A stretch of DNA of 41,592 nt. Source: Roseburia sp. Its GTDB lineage: Bacteria; Bacillota; Clostridia; Lachnospirales; Lachnospiraceae. Made by a program: the position numbers and the translations under genes. Numbering within the stretch: the stretch's first letter is position 1; each line of letters opens with the position of its first letter. Location of the stretch: assembly GCA_023664265.1 (NCBI GenBank), contig JAMPFV010000022.1, positions 1 through 41,592 on the forward strand, written 5' to 3'. The notes under the pieces were generated by a model. The model saw only the letters and a list, made by a program, of their open reading frames with translations, ran no database searches and was not told the DNA's origin. Positions 24,847-33,733 of the stretch are shown here, piece after piece.

Positions 24847-25827
24847 TCAGGTCGGCTGAGAATCGTCCGCCGTATAGCCAAAGTTCTCCTGCAGATAAGC
24901 CTTCCAGTCAAAGACCGCCTCGACGGAGGCAATCGCCACCTTGACCATCTCCTCGTCCGGCTCTCTGGTCGTAAGCCGCTGCATCAGCATCCCGGGCGCG
25001 GAAATAATGCGCACAATCAGGTTATCGCTCCTCCCCGCAAGCCGGATAATCTCATAGGAAATCCCCGCTATCACCGGTATCAGGGCAATCCGCAGCAGGA
25101 GCTTGACCGCGAAATTGTCCACGCGGATAAAAAAGAACACGATCACGCTCACCAAAACCACGAACAACAGAAAGCTTGTCCCGCAGCGCTTATGCTGTCT
25201 GGAGCTTCGCATCGCGTTGCGCACCGTCAGGGGCCGTCCCCGCTCGATACAGTTGATGCACTTGTGCTCTGCCCCGTGGTACATATACAGCCGCCGGATA
25301 TCCTTCATCAGCGAAATCGCCACAATATACCCGATAAAAATCAGAATGCGGACAAGCCCCTCCAGAATCGCAATCAGGCTGTCGTTCCTGATATAGCCTG
25401 ACAGCAGATCCGAGATAAAAAACGGCAGCAGCATAAACAGCGAGACCGCTATGATCACGGAGAGCACAACCGTCAGCCCCATCATAATATCGTCCGCCTT
25501 GCTGCCGAGCGCCTTTCCCGTCTTTTCCCCGCCTTTGTCCTGCTCCTGCGTTTTCTCCTCTTCCTCCTCATAGAAGGAGGCCGAATGCATGGTGACCCGC
25601 ATCCCGAGCACCAGCGAATCGATAAACGCAAAAACGCCCCGAATAAAGGGCATCTTCGTTATTCCAAGCCGGCCGCATATTCCCTTATATTCCTCCACCT
25701 GTACATCAATGTCCCCGTCAGGCTTGCGCACCGCCACGGCATATTTGTCGTTATTTTTCATCATAACGCCCTCCAATACCGCCTGCCCGCCAATTCCGGA
25801 GTACACTGCACTCTTTTTCTTCGCCAT
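24847..25827 (-). CDS. DUF1385 membrane protein (YqhQ-like)
   Basis: The 326-residue protein begins KKKSAVYSGIGGQAVLEGVMM, the invariant DUF1385 start, has a charged, low-complexity stretch (EEEEEKTQEQDKGGEKTGK) near residue 90, three or four hydrophobic segments (about 115-140, 150-170, 215-260), and the conserved YHGAEHKCINC and HKRCGTSFLL motifs with His and Cys residues that could bind metal. Function is unknown; in clostridia it is regularly placed between rpmE and prmC, as here. It lies in the inner membrane. Confidence 0.9.
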   Translation of the reverse strand: MAKKKSAVYSGIGGQAVLEGVMMKNNDKYAVAVRKPDGDIDVQVEEYKGICGRLGITKMPFIRGVFAFIDSLVLGMRVTMHSASFYEEEEEKTQEQDKGGEKTGKALGSKADDIMMGLTVVLSVIIAVSLFMLLPFFISDLLSGYIRNDSLIAILEGLVRILIFIGYIVAISLMKDIRRLYMYHGAEHKCINCIERGRPLTVRNAMRSSRQHKRCGTSFLLFVVLVSVIVFFFIRVDNFAVKLLLRIALIPVIAGISYEIIRLAGRSDNLIVRIISAPGMLMQRLTTREPDEEMVKVAIASVEAVFDWKAYLQENFGYTADDSQPT

Positions 25828-25860
25828 ATCCGTCTTCCACCTCGTAACTTTGCCGGTATG

Positions 25861-25897
25861 AAAAAACAGGTTGAGATAAATGCTTACCTCAACCCTT
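25861..25897 (-). terminator. Terminator after rpmE
   Basis: GGTTGAG (25869-25875) and CTCAACC (25888-25894) form a 7-bp stem; TGTTTTTT follows on the minus strand after rpmE, and CTTTT on the plus strand. It may be partial, since DUF1385 lies just beyond in the same direction. Confidence 0.65.
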
Positions 25898-25908
25898 TTC
25901 TACGTTGC

Positions 25909-26115
25909 TTATTTGCTTTGTACGCCATACTTTCTGTTGAACTTATCAATACGTCCACGAGCTGCCGCTGTCTTCTGCTGCCCTGTATAGAATGAATGGC
26001 ACTTAGAACAAACTTCTACGTGGATCTCAGGCTTGGTAGATCCCGTCACAAAGGTGTTCCCGCAGTTGCAGGTAACAGTTGCCTGATAGTAATTCGGATG
26101 TATTCCTTCTCTCAT
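25909..26115 (-). CDS. rpmE: 50S ribosomal protein L31, zinc-binding type
   Basis: The 68-residue protein reads [22 protein letters not shown] and [16 protein letters not shown], with the Cys set that binds zinc in C+ type L31. It sits on the 50S subunit at the bridge to the 30S head. The ATG at 26115 is used because GAGAGGTG lies 6 bases upstream; the GTG at 26124 falls in that site. It is monocistronic or cotranscribed with DUF1385 from the promoter at 26174-26202. Confidence 0.97.
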   Translation of the reverse strand: MREGIHPNYYQATVTCNCGNTFVTGSTKPEIHVEVCSKCHSFYTGQQKTAAARGRIDKFNRKYGVQSK

Positions 26116-26173
26116 CGTTTTCACCTCTCTATATAAAAATATTAAAAATCCGACTCATTAAAACAGCTTATTT

Positions 26174-26202
26174 AGCATATCACAAAAATATCATCTATGC
26201 AA
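26174..26202 (-). promoter_or_regulatory. Promoter of rpmE
   Basis: Minus-strand TTGCAT (26197-26202) and TATGCT (26174-26179) are 17 bp apart, about 60 bp upstream of the rpmE start and downstream of the rho stop. Confidence 0.7.
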
Positions 26203-26248
26203 GCCCTTTTTGCGCTTTCACGACAGAAAATAATTACGGAAATTTATT

Positions 26249-27604
26249 TTATATGAATTTGAGCTTCTTTACCGTCGCCACAAACTCATTGTTGTCCCGC
26301 GTGCGCGCAAAGAGATCCAAGATCTTGTCCACGGCCTCCTCCGACTTCATCCCGTTCAGCGCCTTGCGCATGATGTTGATTGCGTCCAGCTCGTCGCTGC
26401 TCAGCAGCAAATCCTCGCGGCGCGTCCCGGACTTGGGGATATCTATCGCCGGAAATACACGCTTCTCCGAAAGCTTTCTGTCCAGCACCATTTCCATGTT
26501 GCCGGTGCCCTTGAACTCCTCGTACACCACATCATCCATCTTGGAGCCGGTATCGACAAGCGCAGTCGCCAGAATCGTCAGGCTTCCGCCCTCCCGCATG
26601 TTTCTCGCCGCGCCGAAGAACCGCTTGGGCATATGGAGCGCCGCCGGATCCAGACCGCCGGAAAGCGTCCTGCCGCTGGGCGGAACGGTAAGGTTGTACG
26701 CCCGCGTCAGGCGCGTGATGCTGTCGAGCAGGATACACACGTCGCGCTTATGCTCCACCAGACGCTTCGCGCGCTCGATAACCATCTCCGACACCCGCTT
26801 GTGGTGCTCCGGAAGCTCGTCAAAGGTAGAGTAGATGACCTCGACATTCGGTCCCTCTATCGCCTCCCTGATATCCGTAACCTCCTCCGGACGCTCGTCT
26901 ATCAGCAGAATGATCATATGCATGTTCGGCGCATTCTTCAGGACAGACTTTGCAACCTCTTTTAATAATGTAGTCTTTCCTGCCTTGGGCGGCGACACGA
27001 TCATGCCGCGCTGCCCCTTCCCAACAGGGCTCATCAAATCCATAATGCGCATCGCCACGCCGGCGCGCGGCGTCTCCAGACGAATGCGCTCATTGGGGAA
27101 AATCGGCGTCATATCCTCGAAATTCGTCCGTCTGCTCGCAAGCTCCGGCGGATACCCGTTGACCTTCTTCACATATAGGAGCGCGCTGAACTTCTCGTTC
27201 TGCGTCTTAACGCGCGTGTTTCCCTCGACAATGTCGCCCGTCTTGAGATTGAAACGGCGAATCTGGCTCGGTGCCACATACACGTCGTTCTCCCCTGGCA
27301 GATAATTCTCGCAGCGGATAAATCCAAAGCCGTCCGCCATCACCTCGAGGATGCCGTTTGCCATAACGCCGCTGTCAAGCTCCGCAGGGAACTTCTCCTC
27401 CGGCTTCTCCGGTCTCGGCTCCCGCGGCCCGCGCAGCACGGGCTTAGGCTCCACGTCCTTTCCGGCAGCCTTGTCCTTCTCATCCTCGGCGAGCATCAGC
27501 TCTATCAGCTCCGCCTTCTTCAGGCCGGTAATGGCCTTCAACCCGCGCGACTTGGCAATTTCCCTCAATTCCGCGAGCGCAAGAGATTCGTATTTTTCTC
27601 TCAT
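26249..27604 (-). CDS. rho: Transcription termination factor Rho
   Basis: Rho is the hexameric RNA helicase that ends transcripts. The 451-residue protein has an N-terminal helical SAP-like region (YESLALAELREIAKSRGLKAITGLKKAELI), an acidic linker, the RNA-binding cold-shock domain (about 85-150: GFGFIRCENYLPGENDVYV), Walker A SPPKAGKTTLLKE, LIDERPEEVTD, and DSITRLTRAYN with the Q-loop region PPSGRTLSGG. The start at 27604 (MREKYESL) has GGAGG 5 bases upstream; the ATG at 27616 overlaps that site. Divergent from the malic enzyme gene, with a 271-bp AT-rich gap. Confidence 0.97.
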   Translation of the reverse strand: MREKYESLALAELREIAKSRGLKAITGLKKAELIELMLAEDEKDKAAGKDVEPKPVLRGPREPRPEKPEEKFPAELDSGVMANGILEVMADGFGFIRCENYLPGENDVYVAPSQIRRFNLKTGDIVEGNTRVKTQNEKFSALLYVKKVNGYPPELASRRTNFEDMTPIFPNERIRLETPRAGVAMRIMDLMSPVGKGQRGMIVSPPKAGKTTLLKEVAKSVLKNAPNMHMIILLIDERPEEVTDIREAIEGPNVEVIYSTFDELPEHHKRVSEMVIERAKRLVEHKRDVCILLDSITRLTRAYNLTVPPSGRTLSGGLDPAALHMPKRFFGAARNMREGGSLTILATALVDTGSKMDDVVYEEFKGTGNMEMVLDRKLSEKRVFPAIDIPKSGTRREDLLLSSDELDAINIMRKALNGMKSEEAVDKILDLFARTRDNNEFVATVKKLKFI

Positions 27605-27746
27605 ATTTTCCTCCATTAAAATATATTAAATTTTTTAATTTATTTAAATTCATTCAATTTATTTTTTATACACGTCCCGCGCCGATGCACAGGAAACTTA
27701 ATATTCTACATCAGGATAATAAATATTTGACGTGTTCTCATTAAGA

Positions 27747-27765
27747 TGCAGTGGAATGTACTGCA
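27747..27765. promoter_or_regulatory. Small inverted repeat in the rho/malic enzyme divergent gap
   Basis: TGCAGT (27747-27752) and ACTGCA (27760-27765) are separated by 7 bases, about 45 bp upstream of the malic enzyme -35 box. It may be an operator. The rest of 27605-27809 is AT-rich with no gene. Confidence 0.3.
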
Positions 27766-27809
27766 AATCTATTATAACTCATTTTTCCGAAAATAGGAAG
27801 AAGAATTTA

Positions 27810-27838
27810 TTGCGATTTAAAAATAAATACGATATGAT
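27810..27838 (+). promoter_or_regulatory. Promoter of the malic enzyme operon
   Basis: TTGCGA (27810-27815) and TATGAT (27833-27838) are 17 bp apart, 37 bp upstream of the ATG, which itself follows AGGAG. Confidence 0.75.
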
Positions 27839-27875
27839 AGTGTGAGAAGATTTTCAGGATAGGAGATTACAGCTT

Positions 27876-29036
27876 ATGACAATTCAGGAAAAAGCGCTGG
27901 CATTACATAGAGAATGGAACGGAAAGCTTGAGACCGTATCCAAGTCCCCCGTCAAGTCCCGCGAGGACTTATCACTCGCCTATACCCCGGGCGTCGCGGA
28001 GCCCTGCAAGGTTATCGCCGAGGATAAGGAGGCGGCCTACCAATACACCATGAAGGCGAACACCGTCGCCGTGGTATCCGACGGAAGCGCGGTTCTGGGG
28101 CTCGGCAATATCGGGCCTTACGCGGCGATGCCCGTCATGGAGGGAAAGGCCGTATTGTTCAAGGAATTTGGCGGCGTCAACGCCGTCCCCATCTGTCTGG
28201 ACACGCAGGACACCGAGGAGATCATCAAGGCGGTGACTTGGCTGGCCCCTGCCTATGGCGGCATCAATCTGGAGGACATCAGCGCGCCGCGCTGCTTTGA
28301 AATCGAGGAGCGGCTGAAGGCCACGCTGGATATTCCCGTCTTCCATGATGACCAGCACGGGACGGCGATTGTCGTGCTCGCGGGGATCATCAATGCGCTC
28401 AGGGTGGTCGGCAAGGAGAAGGAGCGCTGCAAAGTCGTCGTAAACGGCGCGGGAAGCGCGGGCGTCGCCATCACCAAGCTGCTGCTCACCTACGGCTTTG
28501 TCAATGTCATCCTCTGTGACAAGGTCGGCATCGTGTCCACCTCCACCGAGGGGCTCAACTGGATGCAGGAAAGAATGGCAAAGATTACCAATCCCAACAA
28601 CGAGACTGGATCGCTTGCGGACGCCTTGAAGGGCGCAGACATTTTCGTTGGCGTTTCCGCGCCGAATATCGTGACTGCCGATATGGTGCGCTCGATGGCC
28701 AAGGACGCAATCCTCTTTGCCATGGCCAATCCCGTCCCCGAGATTATGCCGGACGCCGCAAAGGCCGCGGGCGCGCGCGTTGTCGGCACAGGCCGCAGCG
28801 ATTTCCCGAATCAGGTAAACAACGTCGTCGCGTTCCCGGGAATCTTTAAGGGCGCTCTGGAGGGCCGCGCCGCGCAGATTACGGAGGAGATGAAGCTTGC
28901 CGCCGCAAACGCCATCGCGGGCCTTGTTCCGGAGGACGAGCTCAGCGAGGACAACATCATGCCGGAGGCCTTCAATCCCAAGGTCGCAGAGGTTGTCGCC
29001 GAGGCCGTGAAGTCCCATATCCGCAGGGAACCGTGA
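27876..29036 (+). CDS. NAD(P)-dependent malic enzyme
   Basis: The 386-residue enzyme oxidatively decarboxylates malate to pyruvate. Seen features: KSREDLSLAYTPGVAEPC (with the Tyr used as general acid), VSDGSAVLGLGNIGP, EDISAPRCFEIE and FHDDQHGTAIVV (metal-binding Glu/Asp), the dinucleotide fold VNGAGSAGVAITKLL, and MANPVPEIMP near the end. Length matches the short bacterial form without the phosphotransacetylase-like tail. The ATG at 27876 follows AGGAGATTACAGCTT. Its stop overlaps the next gene's GTG start (GTGA), so the two are translationally coupled. Cofactor preference cannot be told. Confidence 0.95.
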   Translation: MTIQEKALALHREWNGKLETVSKSPVKSREDLSLAYTPGVAEPCKVIAEDKEAAYQYTMKANTVAVVSDGSAVLGLGNIGPYAAMPVMEGKAVLFKEFGGVNAVPICLDTQDTEEIIKAVTWLAPAYGGINLEDISAPRCFEIEERLKATLDIPVFHDDQHGTAIVVLAGIINALRVVGKEKERCKVVVNGAGSAGVAITKLLLTYGFVNVILCDKVGIVSTSTEGLNWMQERMAKITNPNNETGSLADALKGADIFVGVSAPNIVTADMVRSMAKDAILFAMANPVPEIMPDAAKAAGARVVGTGRSDFPNQVNNVVAFPGIFKGALEGRAAQITEEMKLAAANAIAGLVPEDELSEDNIMPEAFNPKVAEVVAEAVKSHIRREP

Positions 29037-29974
29037 AGCGCCTGCTGTGGGGGGAAAAGCCCTATCATTCCCTCGATTACGAGCTGAAATCCACCTATGG
29101 GGAAAAGCTGTACAAGATCGCCCTTGACGCGGGGATGACCTGTCCCAACAGAGACGGGACGCTCGGCGTCGGCGGCTGTATCTTTTGCAGCGCGGGCGGA
29201 AGCGGCGATTTTGCCGCAGGCGGTGGGGATATTCAGGCGCAGCTCTCCGCGGGCATCGCCGCCCTGCACGGAAAGCAGTCAGGCAACCGCTTTATCGCGT
29301 ATTTTCAAGCCTTTACCAATACCTACGCGCCTGTGGAACGTCTGGACAGACTTTACCGCTCCGCCTTGACGCAGGAGCAGGTTGCCGGCATCTCCGTCGC
29401 CACGCGCCCCGACTGTCTCGGCGGCGAGGTTCTCGCGCTGCTTGGGACGCTCCGAAGGGATTTCCCCGACAAATTCATCTGGATAGAGCTTGGCCTGCAG
29501 ACCATCCATGAATCCACCGCAGCGCTCATCCGGCGCGGCTATCCGCTCCCCGTCTTTACGGACGCGGTCCACAGACTGCACGCCGCCGCCCTTCCGGTCG
29601 TTGTCCATGTGATTCTGGGCCTTCCCTATGAGACTAAGGAAATGATGCTGGAGACCTGCCGCTTCCTCAACGGTCTGCATATCGAAGGCGTCAAGCTGCA
29701 ATTGCTCCATGTACTGCGGCACACGGATTTGGCCGTGCTGTATCAGGAGAACGCCTTTTCGCCGCTCTCCTTCGAGAACTATATTGATATTGTTATCTCC
29801 TGTCTGGAGGCGCTCTCCCCCGACATCGTTATCCACAGGCTGACCGGAGACGGCCCGCGCGCGCTTCTGCTCGCCCCGCTCTGGAGTACGGATAAACGGC
29901 GGGTGCTCAACACGCTTCACCAAGAAATGAAAAAACGCGGCACGTTTCAGTCGGCCGCATTCCGCGAAAACTGA
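29033..29974 (+). CDS. TIGR01212-family radical SAM protein (YtqA/YhcC-like)
   Basis: The 313-residue protein has the family start YHSLDYELKSTYGEKLYKIALDAGMTCPNRDGT and a cluster-binding pattern CPNRDGTLGVGGCIFCSAGGSGDF, the spaced Cys set of this subgroup. YFQAFTNTYAP, VATRPDC, ELGLQTIH and HVILGLPYETKEMMLE follow in order around the TIM-barrel-like core. It binds a [4Fe-4S] cluster and S-adenosylmethionine; the substrate is not known with certainty (related proteins have been linked to tRNA modification). The GTG start overlaps the malic enzyme stop. Confidence 0.92.
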   Translation: MKRLLWGEKPYHSLDYELKSTYGEKLYKIALDAGMTCPNRDGTLGVGGCIFCSAGGSGDFAAGGGDIQAQLSAGIAALHGKQSGNRFIAYFQAFTNTYAPVERLDRLYRSALTQEQVAGISVATRPDCLGGEVLALLGTLRRDFPDKFIWIELGLQTIHESTAALIRRGYPLPVFTDAVHRLHAAALPVVVHVILGLPYETKEMMLETCRFLNGLHIEGVKLQLLHVLRHTDLAVLYQENAFSPLSFENYIDIVISCLEALSPDIVIHRLTGDGPRALLLAPLWSTDKRRVLNTLHQEMKKRGTFQSAAFREN

Positions 29975-29994
29975 TTTGGGAGGATTTGCCGCTT

Positions 29995-30513
29995 ATGTCA
30001 CAGGAGCTTTTCACGCTGTACAAATTGATTATTCTATATATGCTCGACAAGGTAAAGTTCAAGATGACCTACAGCCAGCTCAGCAGATTTATCCTGGAGC
30101 GGGAATACACGAACTTCATCACCCTGCAGCAGCTTCTCTCCGAGCTGCAGGACACGGAGCTTATCGAGATGGACGACAGCCACACGAACCGCACCTACCT
30201 GACCATCACCGCGGAGGGACGACGGACGCTGTCATATTTCAGAGGCCGTATCGGCAAGGCGATTATCGCGGATATCGACAGCTACCTTGCAGAGAATCAT
30301 CTGGAGCTCAAAAGCGAGGCCGCCCTCACCGCCGATTACCACAGGACGGCGGACGGCGAATACGCGGCGATCCTCTCCGTCAGGGAGCAGGACAAGGTTC
30401 TTGCAAGCGTCACGCTCTCGGTGCCGACGGAGCGCCTTGCGGAGAAGGTCTGTGAAAATTGGTACCGCAAGAACCAACAAATCTACAAATATCTGGTCGG
30501 GGAGCTTTTTTAG
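29995..30513 (+). CDS. DUF4364 family protein, winged-helix-like
   Basis: The 172-residue protein starts MSQELFTLYKLIILYMLDKVKFKMTYSQLSRFIL and continues with a winged-helix-like segment (LQQLLSELQDTELIEMDD then TYLTITAEGRRTL), followed by a C-terminal alpha/beta part ending WYRKNQQIYKYLVGEL. DUF4364 is common in clostridia, has a PadR/MarR-like N terminus and no settled function. GGGAGG is 11 bases from the ATG at 29995; a TTG at 29986 is too close to that site. It is the third gene of the malic enzyme operon, 20 bp after the radical SAM gene. Confidence 0.85.
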   Translation: MSQELFTLYKLIILYMLDKVKFKMTYSQLSRFILEREYTNFITLQQLLSELQDTELIEMDDSHTNRTYLTITAEGRRTLSYFRGRIGKAIIADIDSYLAENHLELKSEAALTADYHRTADGEYAAILSVREQDKVLASVTLSVPTERLAEKVCENWYRKNQQIYKYLVGELF

Positions 30514-30530
30514 CATCCGCCGGAGGCTCT

Positions 30531-30561
30531 AAGGAAGCGGTGATTTCATCAGCGCTTCCTT
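30531..30561. terminator. Hairpin between convergent DUF4364 and rarA genes
   Basis: AAGGAAGCG (30531-30539) pairs with CGCTTCCTT (30553-30561), and TGAT/ATCA extends the stem inside. No T run follows, so it may act as a Rho-independent stop only weakly or protect 3' ends. Confidence 0.45.
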
Positions 30562-30578
30562 GGAAGGACAGCTCGATG

Positions 30579-31910
30579 CTATTCCTGCTGCGCTTCTTTT
30601 TTAATGCGCTTCATGTGCTCCCTGATTTTCGCCTCATAGCCGTTCCACGACGGCTCGTAGAATTTCTTTCCCGTCAGCTCATACGGAAGATACTGCTGCT
30701 CGACATAGTGGTTCGGGTAATCGTGCGCGTATTTGTAGCCCGTGCCGTGCCCCAGCTTCGCCGCCCCCTTGTAGTGCGCGTCCTGTAGGTGGGTCGGTAT
30801 CGGCAGGTTCCCGCTCGCACCAATCTCCTCATTTGCCGCAAAAATCGCGTTGCTCGCGGAATTGCTCTTCGGCGCGCATGCCACATAGGACGCCGCCTGC
30901 GCAAGGATAATCTGCGCCTCGGGCATTCCGATGCGCTCCACCGCAAGCGACGCGCTGACCGCAACGGTCAAGGCCATCGGGTCGGCATTCCCCACATCCT
31001 CAGCCGCACATATCATAATCCGTCTGGCGATAAACGCGACCGTCTCCCCCGCATAGAGCATTTTCGCGAGATAGTACACCGCCGCGTCGGGGTCGGAGCC
31101 GCGCATACTCTTGATAAACGCCGAAATCGTGTCGTAATGGCTGTCGCCGCTCTTGTCATAGCGCACGCGCCGTCTCTGAATGCACTCCTGCGCCACCTCG
31201 AGCGTGATGTGGATCTTGCCGTCCGCGCTCCTTTCCGTCGTCATCACGCCAAGCTCGACTGCGTTCAGCGCATGCCGCGCGTCCCCGCCCGACAAATCGG
31301 CCAGAAAATCCAGCGCCTCCGCGTCAATCTCCGCGTCAAAGCTCCCCATCCCCTTTTCCTTATCGTACACGGCCCTGCGAATCAGCTCCTTGACATCCGC
31401 CTGCGCCAGCGGCTTCAGCTCAAAAATAACGGAGCGCGAAAGCAGCGCCCCGTTGACCTCAAAGTACGGGTTCTCCGTGGTCGCCCCAATCAGGATAATC
31501 GTGCCGTCCTCCACAAACGGGAGCAGATAGTCCTGCTGCCCCTTGTTGAAGCGGTGAATCTCGTCAATAAAAAGAATCGTGCGTTTTGCATACATCGCAA
31601 GCGTATCCTTGGCCTGACGAATCACCTCCTCCATGTCCTTCTTCCCCGCAACCGTGGCGTTTATCTGCGTAAATTCCGCGCTTGTGGTGTTGGCGATTAC
31701 CTTCGCGAGCGTCGTCTTTCCGGTGCCGGGCGGCCCGTAAAAGATAATCGAGCTGATTTTATCCGCCTTGATGGCGCGGTAAAGCAGCTTGTCCTTCCCA
31801 ATGATATGGGACTGCCCCACGACCTCCTCCAGCGTCGTCGGCCGAAGCCGCGCCGCAAGCGGGGATTCCGTCTCTTTGTTCGCCTCTCTCATATATTCAA
31901 ATAAATCCAT
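30579..31910 (-). CDS. rarA: Replication-associated recombination protein A (RarA/MgsA AAA+ ATPase)
   Basis: The 443-residue protein resembles clamp-loader subunits: [21 protein letters not shown], Walker [17 protein letters not shown], Walker [15 protein letters not shown], sensor 1 [11 protein letters not shown], then the arginine-finger region ALLSRS, and the C-terminal tetramerisation domain with [16 protein letters not shown] and [14 protein letters not shown]. It acts at stalled replication forks with SSB and clamp proteins. It is transcribed toward DUF4364 and marks the last housekeeping gene before the AT-rich island. Confidence 0.95.
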   Translation of the reverse strand: MDLFEYMREANKETESPLAARLRPTTLEEVVGQSHIIGKDKLLYRAIKADKISSIIFYGPPGTGKTTLAKVIANTTSAEFTQINATVAGKKDMEEVIRQAKDTLAMYAKRTILFIDEIHRFNKGQQDYLLPFVEDGTIILIGATTENPYFEVNGALLSRSVIFELKPLAQADVKELIRRAVYDKEKGMGSFDAEIDAEALDFLADLSGGDARHALNAVELGVMTTERSADGKIHITLEVAQECIQRRRVRYDKSGDSHYDTISAFIKSMRGSDPDAAVYYLAKMLYAGETVAFIARRIMICAAEDVGNADPMALTVAVSASLAVERIGMPEAQIILAQAASYVACAPKSNSASNAIFAANEEIGASGNLPIPTHLQDAHYKGAAKLGHGTGYKYAHDYPNHYVEQQYLPYELTGKKFYEPSWNGYEAKIREHMKRIKKEAQQE

Positions 31911-32021
31911 ATCTCGCCTCCGCCAACTTCCTCACAAAATGCCGCCGGCACAAGTGTCAAAAGTTCTTCTCACGCTTCTATCATACGCAAACGCCTTGCA
32001 ATAGTCAATAAGTCCATCGCA

Positions 32022-32053
32022 AAGAAAAAGCTATCACTTTGTGCGATAGCCCT
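32022..32053 (-). terminator. Terminator of the small-ORF operon
   Basis: GGCTATC and GATAGC (32030-32051) form the stem on the minus strand, followed by TTTTTCTTT. It lies about 20 bp beyond the stop of the 58-codon gene, which supports that gene being real. Confidence 0.75.
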
Positions 32054-32072
32054 TTCTCTAATCATCCCTTTA

Positions 32073-32249
32073 CTATTTCTCTTTTCTTACTCCTTTAAAA
32101 GGAGTATTGCTAGATGTTTTTACATCCATAAATCTTCCCGTTTGCGTATCACGCTTTGTCCACAATCCCGTAGTCGGATTGTAGGACTGTGATCTGCCTT
32201 TCACCGCACCTACTCTTGAATTGTCTCCAATTGGTTTATTTGTCGCCAT
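32073..32249 (-). CDS. Small conserved-looking basic protein, 58 residues
   Basis: An open frame reads MATNKPIGDNSRVGAVKGRS, then a segment with PTTGLWTKRDTQTGRFMDVK, and ends FKGVRKEK. The sequence is lysine/arginine rich with a defined NxxTGxWxKRD core that I recall seeing in many small bacterial hypothetical proteins. GGAGGATGT precedes the ATG, and the frame begins 9 bp after the stop of the 45-codon ORF. A terminator follows. Function is unknown; position next to an ImmA-type protease and a toxin-antitoxin pair suggests a link to the island, which is inference. Confidence 0.72.
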   Translation of the reverse strand: MATNKPIGDNSRVGAVKGRSQSYNPTTGLWTKRDTQTGRFMDVKTSSNTPFKGVRKEK

Positions 32250-32257
32250 ACATCCTC

Positions 32258-32395
32258 CTACTTCACACTAATTGTTTGCGTTCTGGTTCTGGTTGACCCA
32301 CCACTGCTCACAGAAGTTTTTACCCTTACGCTTCTGTTCGAAATTGGTTTTGCAGTTATACTTACTCGAACCGTCTTTCTCATTTTCATAACCAT
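32258..32395 (-). CDS. Small basic protein, 45 residues
   Basis: The frame reads MVMKMRKTVRVSITAKPISN and continues with a Ser/Thr/Arg/Lys-rich tail (VKTSVSSGGSTRTRTQTISVK), alternating polar and hydrophobic residues as in a beta hairpin. AAAGG lies 8 bases before the second in-frame ATG at 32389, which may be the true start. The stop TAG is immediately followed by the GGAGG of the 58-codon gene, so the two form an operon. Not recognised. Charge suggests nucleic-acid or ribosome binding, which is inference. Confidence 0.6.
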   Translation of the reverse strand: MVMKMRKTVRVSITAKPISNRSVRVKTSVSSGGSTRTRTQTISVK

Positions 32396-32495
32396 ACCTT
32401 TCTCAGTTGGAAATATTATCTTGAAATAGAAGTCTGTTTCAGCTATAATCTATCTTGTAGAATCAAGACTCGGAATACCAACTGCGTATCCGACC

Positions 32496-32527
32496 GAGCG
32501 GTATTGCTCTGCAAAGCGATACCGCTC
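32496..32527. repeat. Hairpin after the ImmA/IrrE gene
   Basis: GAGCGGTAT-TGC (32496-32507) pairs with GCG-ATACCGCTC (32516-32527). There is no T run, so it is either a weak terminator or a 3' stabilising stem between the protease gene and the small-ORF operon. Confidence 0.45.
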
Positions 32528-32533
32528 TCTATA

Positions 32534-33274
32534 TCATAATTCATCTTCTAAATGAATTATAGATATCACTTCATTATACGTTGGAAATACTATGCTTTCT
32601 TCCTCTATATCTTTATCATCTGCATTAGAAAACCAAATGTATCCCTGTTCTTTAACTGTTTTAATATGAAAAGCTTTCAAATCAGACAGCTCATCTGCTA
32701 CAGACAACTCATTAACCTTTTTTCTGTTAAGGAATAATGGAAAATCTTCTGTAGCCCTGAACCATTTTATATCACGTTCCTTACTACAGACTGCAATGCA
32801 ATCTTCGTTTGTCAAATCAATACATCTGTTCAATGCAGCTTGAAAAGAAACACCAAATATATTCGCTAATTCAGATACCATAACATAACTTATTTTTCCT
32901 GTGATCTTATTTTTAAATTCCTCCTCAGGCATCAGAAGCTCTGCCGCAAACAAATTAGCTTCCTTCTCTCGCGGTGTATAATCATTCTCAAAATCCATTT
33001 CTTTAATATCACAACCAAAAATTAATTCCGAATGCCATGGAATATAAAAATGGCCTAATTCATGCGCAATTGTAAATTTCTTCCTATACTCATTAAGTGT
33101 TTTTTTCAAAACAATGAAGCTACTGCCATTTTCACATTGAAGATATGCATCTGCCTCAATAGACTCTTCAATAATCTCAATTCCTAATTGTTTACATATA
33201 CCATACACATCTGTCATTGTTCCATGCGAGAAAAATTTTCTCAATGTTTGCGCCAATTGAGGAATTTTATTCAT
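32534..33274 (-). CDS. ImmA/IrrE-family zinc metallopeptidase
   Basis: The 246-residue protein has the HExxH zinc site FTIAHELGHFYI (about residues 70-80) and the downstream EKEANLFAAELLMP that supplies the third ligand, the hallmark of ImmA/IrrE (peptidase M78) proteins. These cleave repressors of mobile elements or toxin-antitoxin systems. The last 90 residues are not recognised. The ATG lies within the stop region of the MqsA-like antitoxin gene (8-bp overlap), so the protease is translated with its likely substrate. The region is very AT-rich. Confidence 0.88.
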   Translation of the reverse strand: MNKIPQLAQTLRKFFSHGTMTDVYGICKQLGIEIIEESIEADAYLQCENGSSFIVLKKTLNEYRKKFTIAHELGHFYIPWHSELIFGCDIKEMDFENDYTPREKEANLFAAELLMPEEEFKNKITGKISYVMVSELANIFGVSFQAALNRCIDLTNEDCIAVCSKERDIKWFRATEDFPLFLNRKKVNELSVADELSDLKAFHIKTVKEQGYIWFSNADDKDIEEESIVFPTYNEVISIIHLEDEL

Positions 33275-33725
33275 CAGTTCTTCGCCTCTTTCTGATTTCT
33301 TCTAAAATTTTACTATCCTTTTCATAATTATGAGTTGATGTATTTCGTGCAGCAATCGCACGTTCGGGTTGCACTAAGCTCTCAATATTTTTTCTTAAAA
33401 ATCTCCATTCTCTACCAAACTTTATTCCCGTTAATCGCCCACTCCTAATCATATTATATATTGTTTGCGTAGATACTCTCAACAAATCTGCTGTTTCCTC
33501 TACGTTTAAATAATCCGGTCTCTCATCTCTCGGGCGTTCTGCAAATCCTCTTGAAATATCTTCCATCATTTTTACCTCCTCAGCCCGTAGAGAAATCGCT
33601 CCACATTGTTCACATACAAATGCCCTTACTCCCTTTATTGCTAATTCATAGTCGCCCCAACCTGATGTAAGCTCTATCTCTTTTTCTATCATATTTCCCT
33701 GGCATTTATAACATATTTTATTCAT
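33267..33725 (-). CDS. MqsA-like antitoxin: YgiT-type zinc finger plus excisionase/MerR-type HTH
   Basis: The 152-residue protein starts MNKICYKCQGN and has a second Cys pair FVCEQCGAIS near residue 40, forming a YgiT/MqsA-type zinc finger that in relatives binds the toxin. Residues about 70-125 read YLNVEETADLLRVSTQTIYNMIRSG and IKFGREWRFLRKNIE, a helix-turn-helix of the excisionase (HTH_17) type that would bind the operator. The tail is charged. The start at 33725 is preferred because zinc-finger proteins of this kind begin at this point; a GTG at 33788 would add 21 residues read through a hairpin. It follows the DUF4258 gene and overlaps the protease gene. Confidence 0.75.
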   Translation of the reverse strand: MNKICYKCQGNMIEKEIELTSGWGDYELAIKGVRAFVCEQCGAISLRAEEVKMMEDISRGFAERPRDERPDYLNVEETADLLRVSTQTIYNMIRSGRLTGIKFGREWRFLRKNIESLVQPERAIAARNTSTHNYEKDSKILEEIRKRRRTDE

Positions 33726-33733
33726 CCATTTAT

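Noticed and set aside
27605..27875. Riboswitch or T-box in the rho/malic enzyme gap
   Set aside because: The gap is mostly AT-rich sequence with simple promoters; no T-box or riboswitch core could be recognised.
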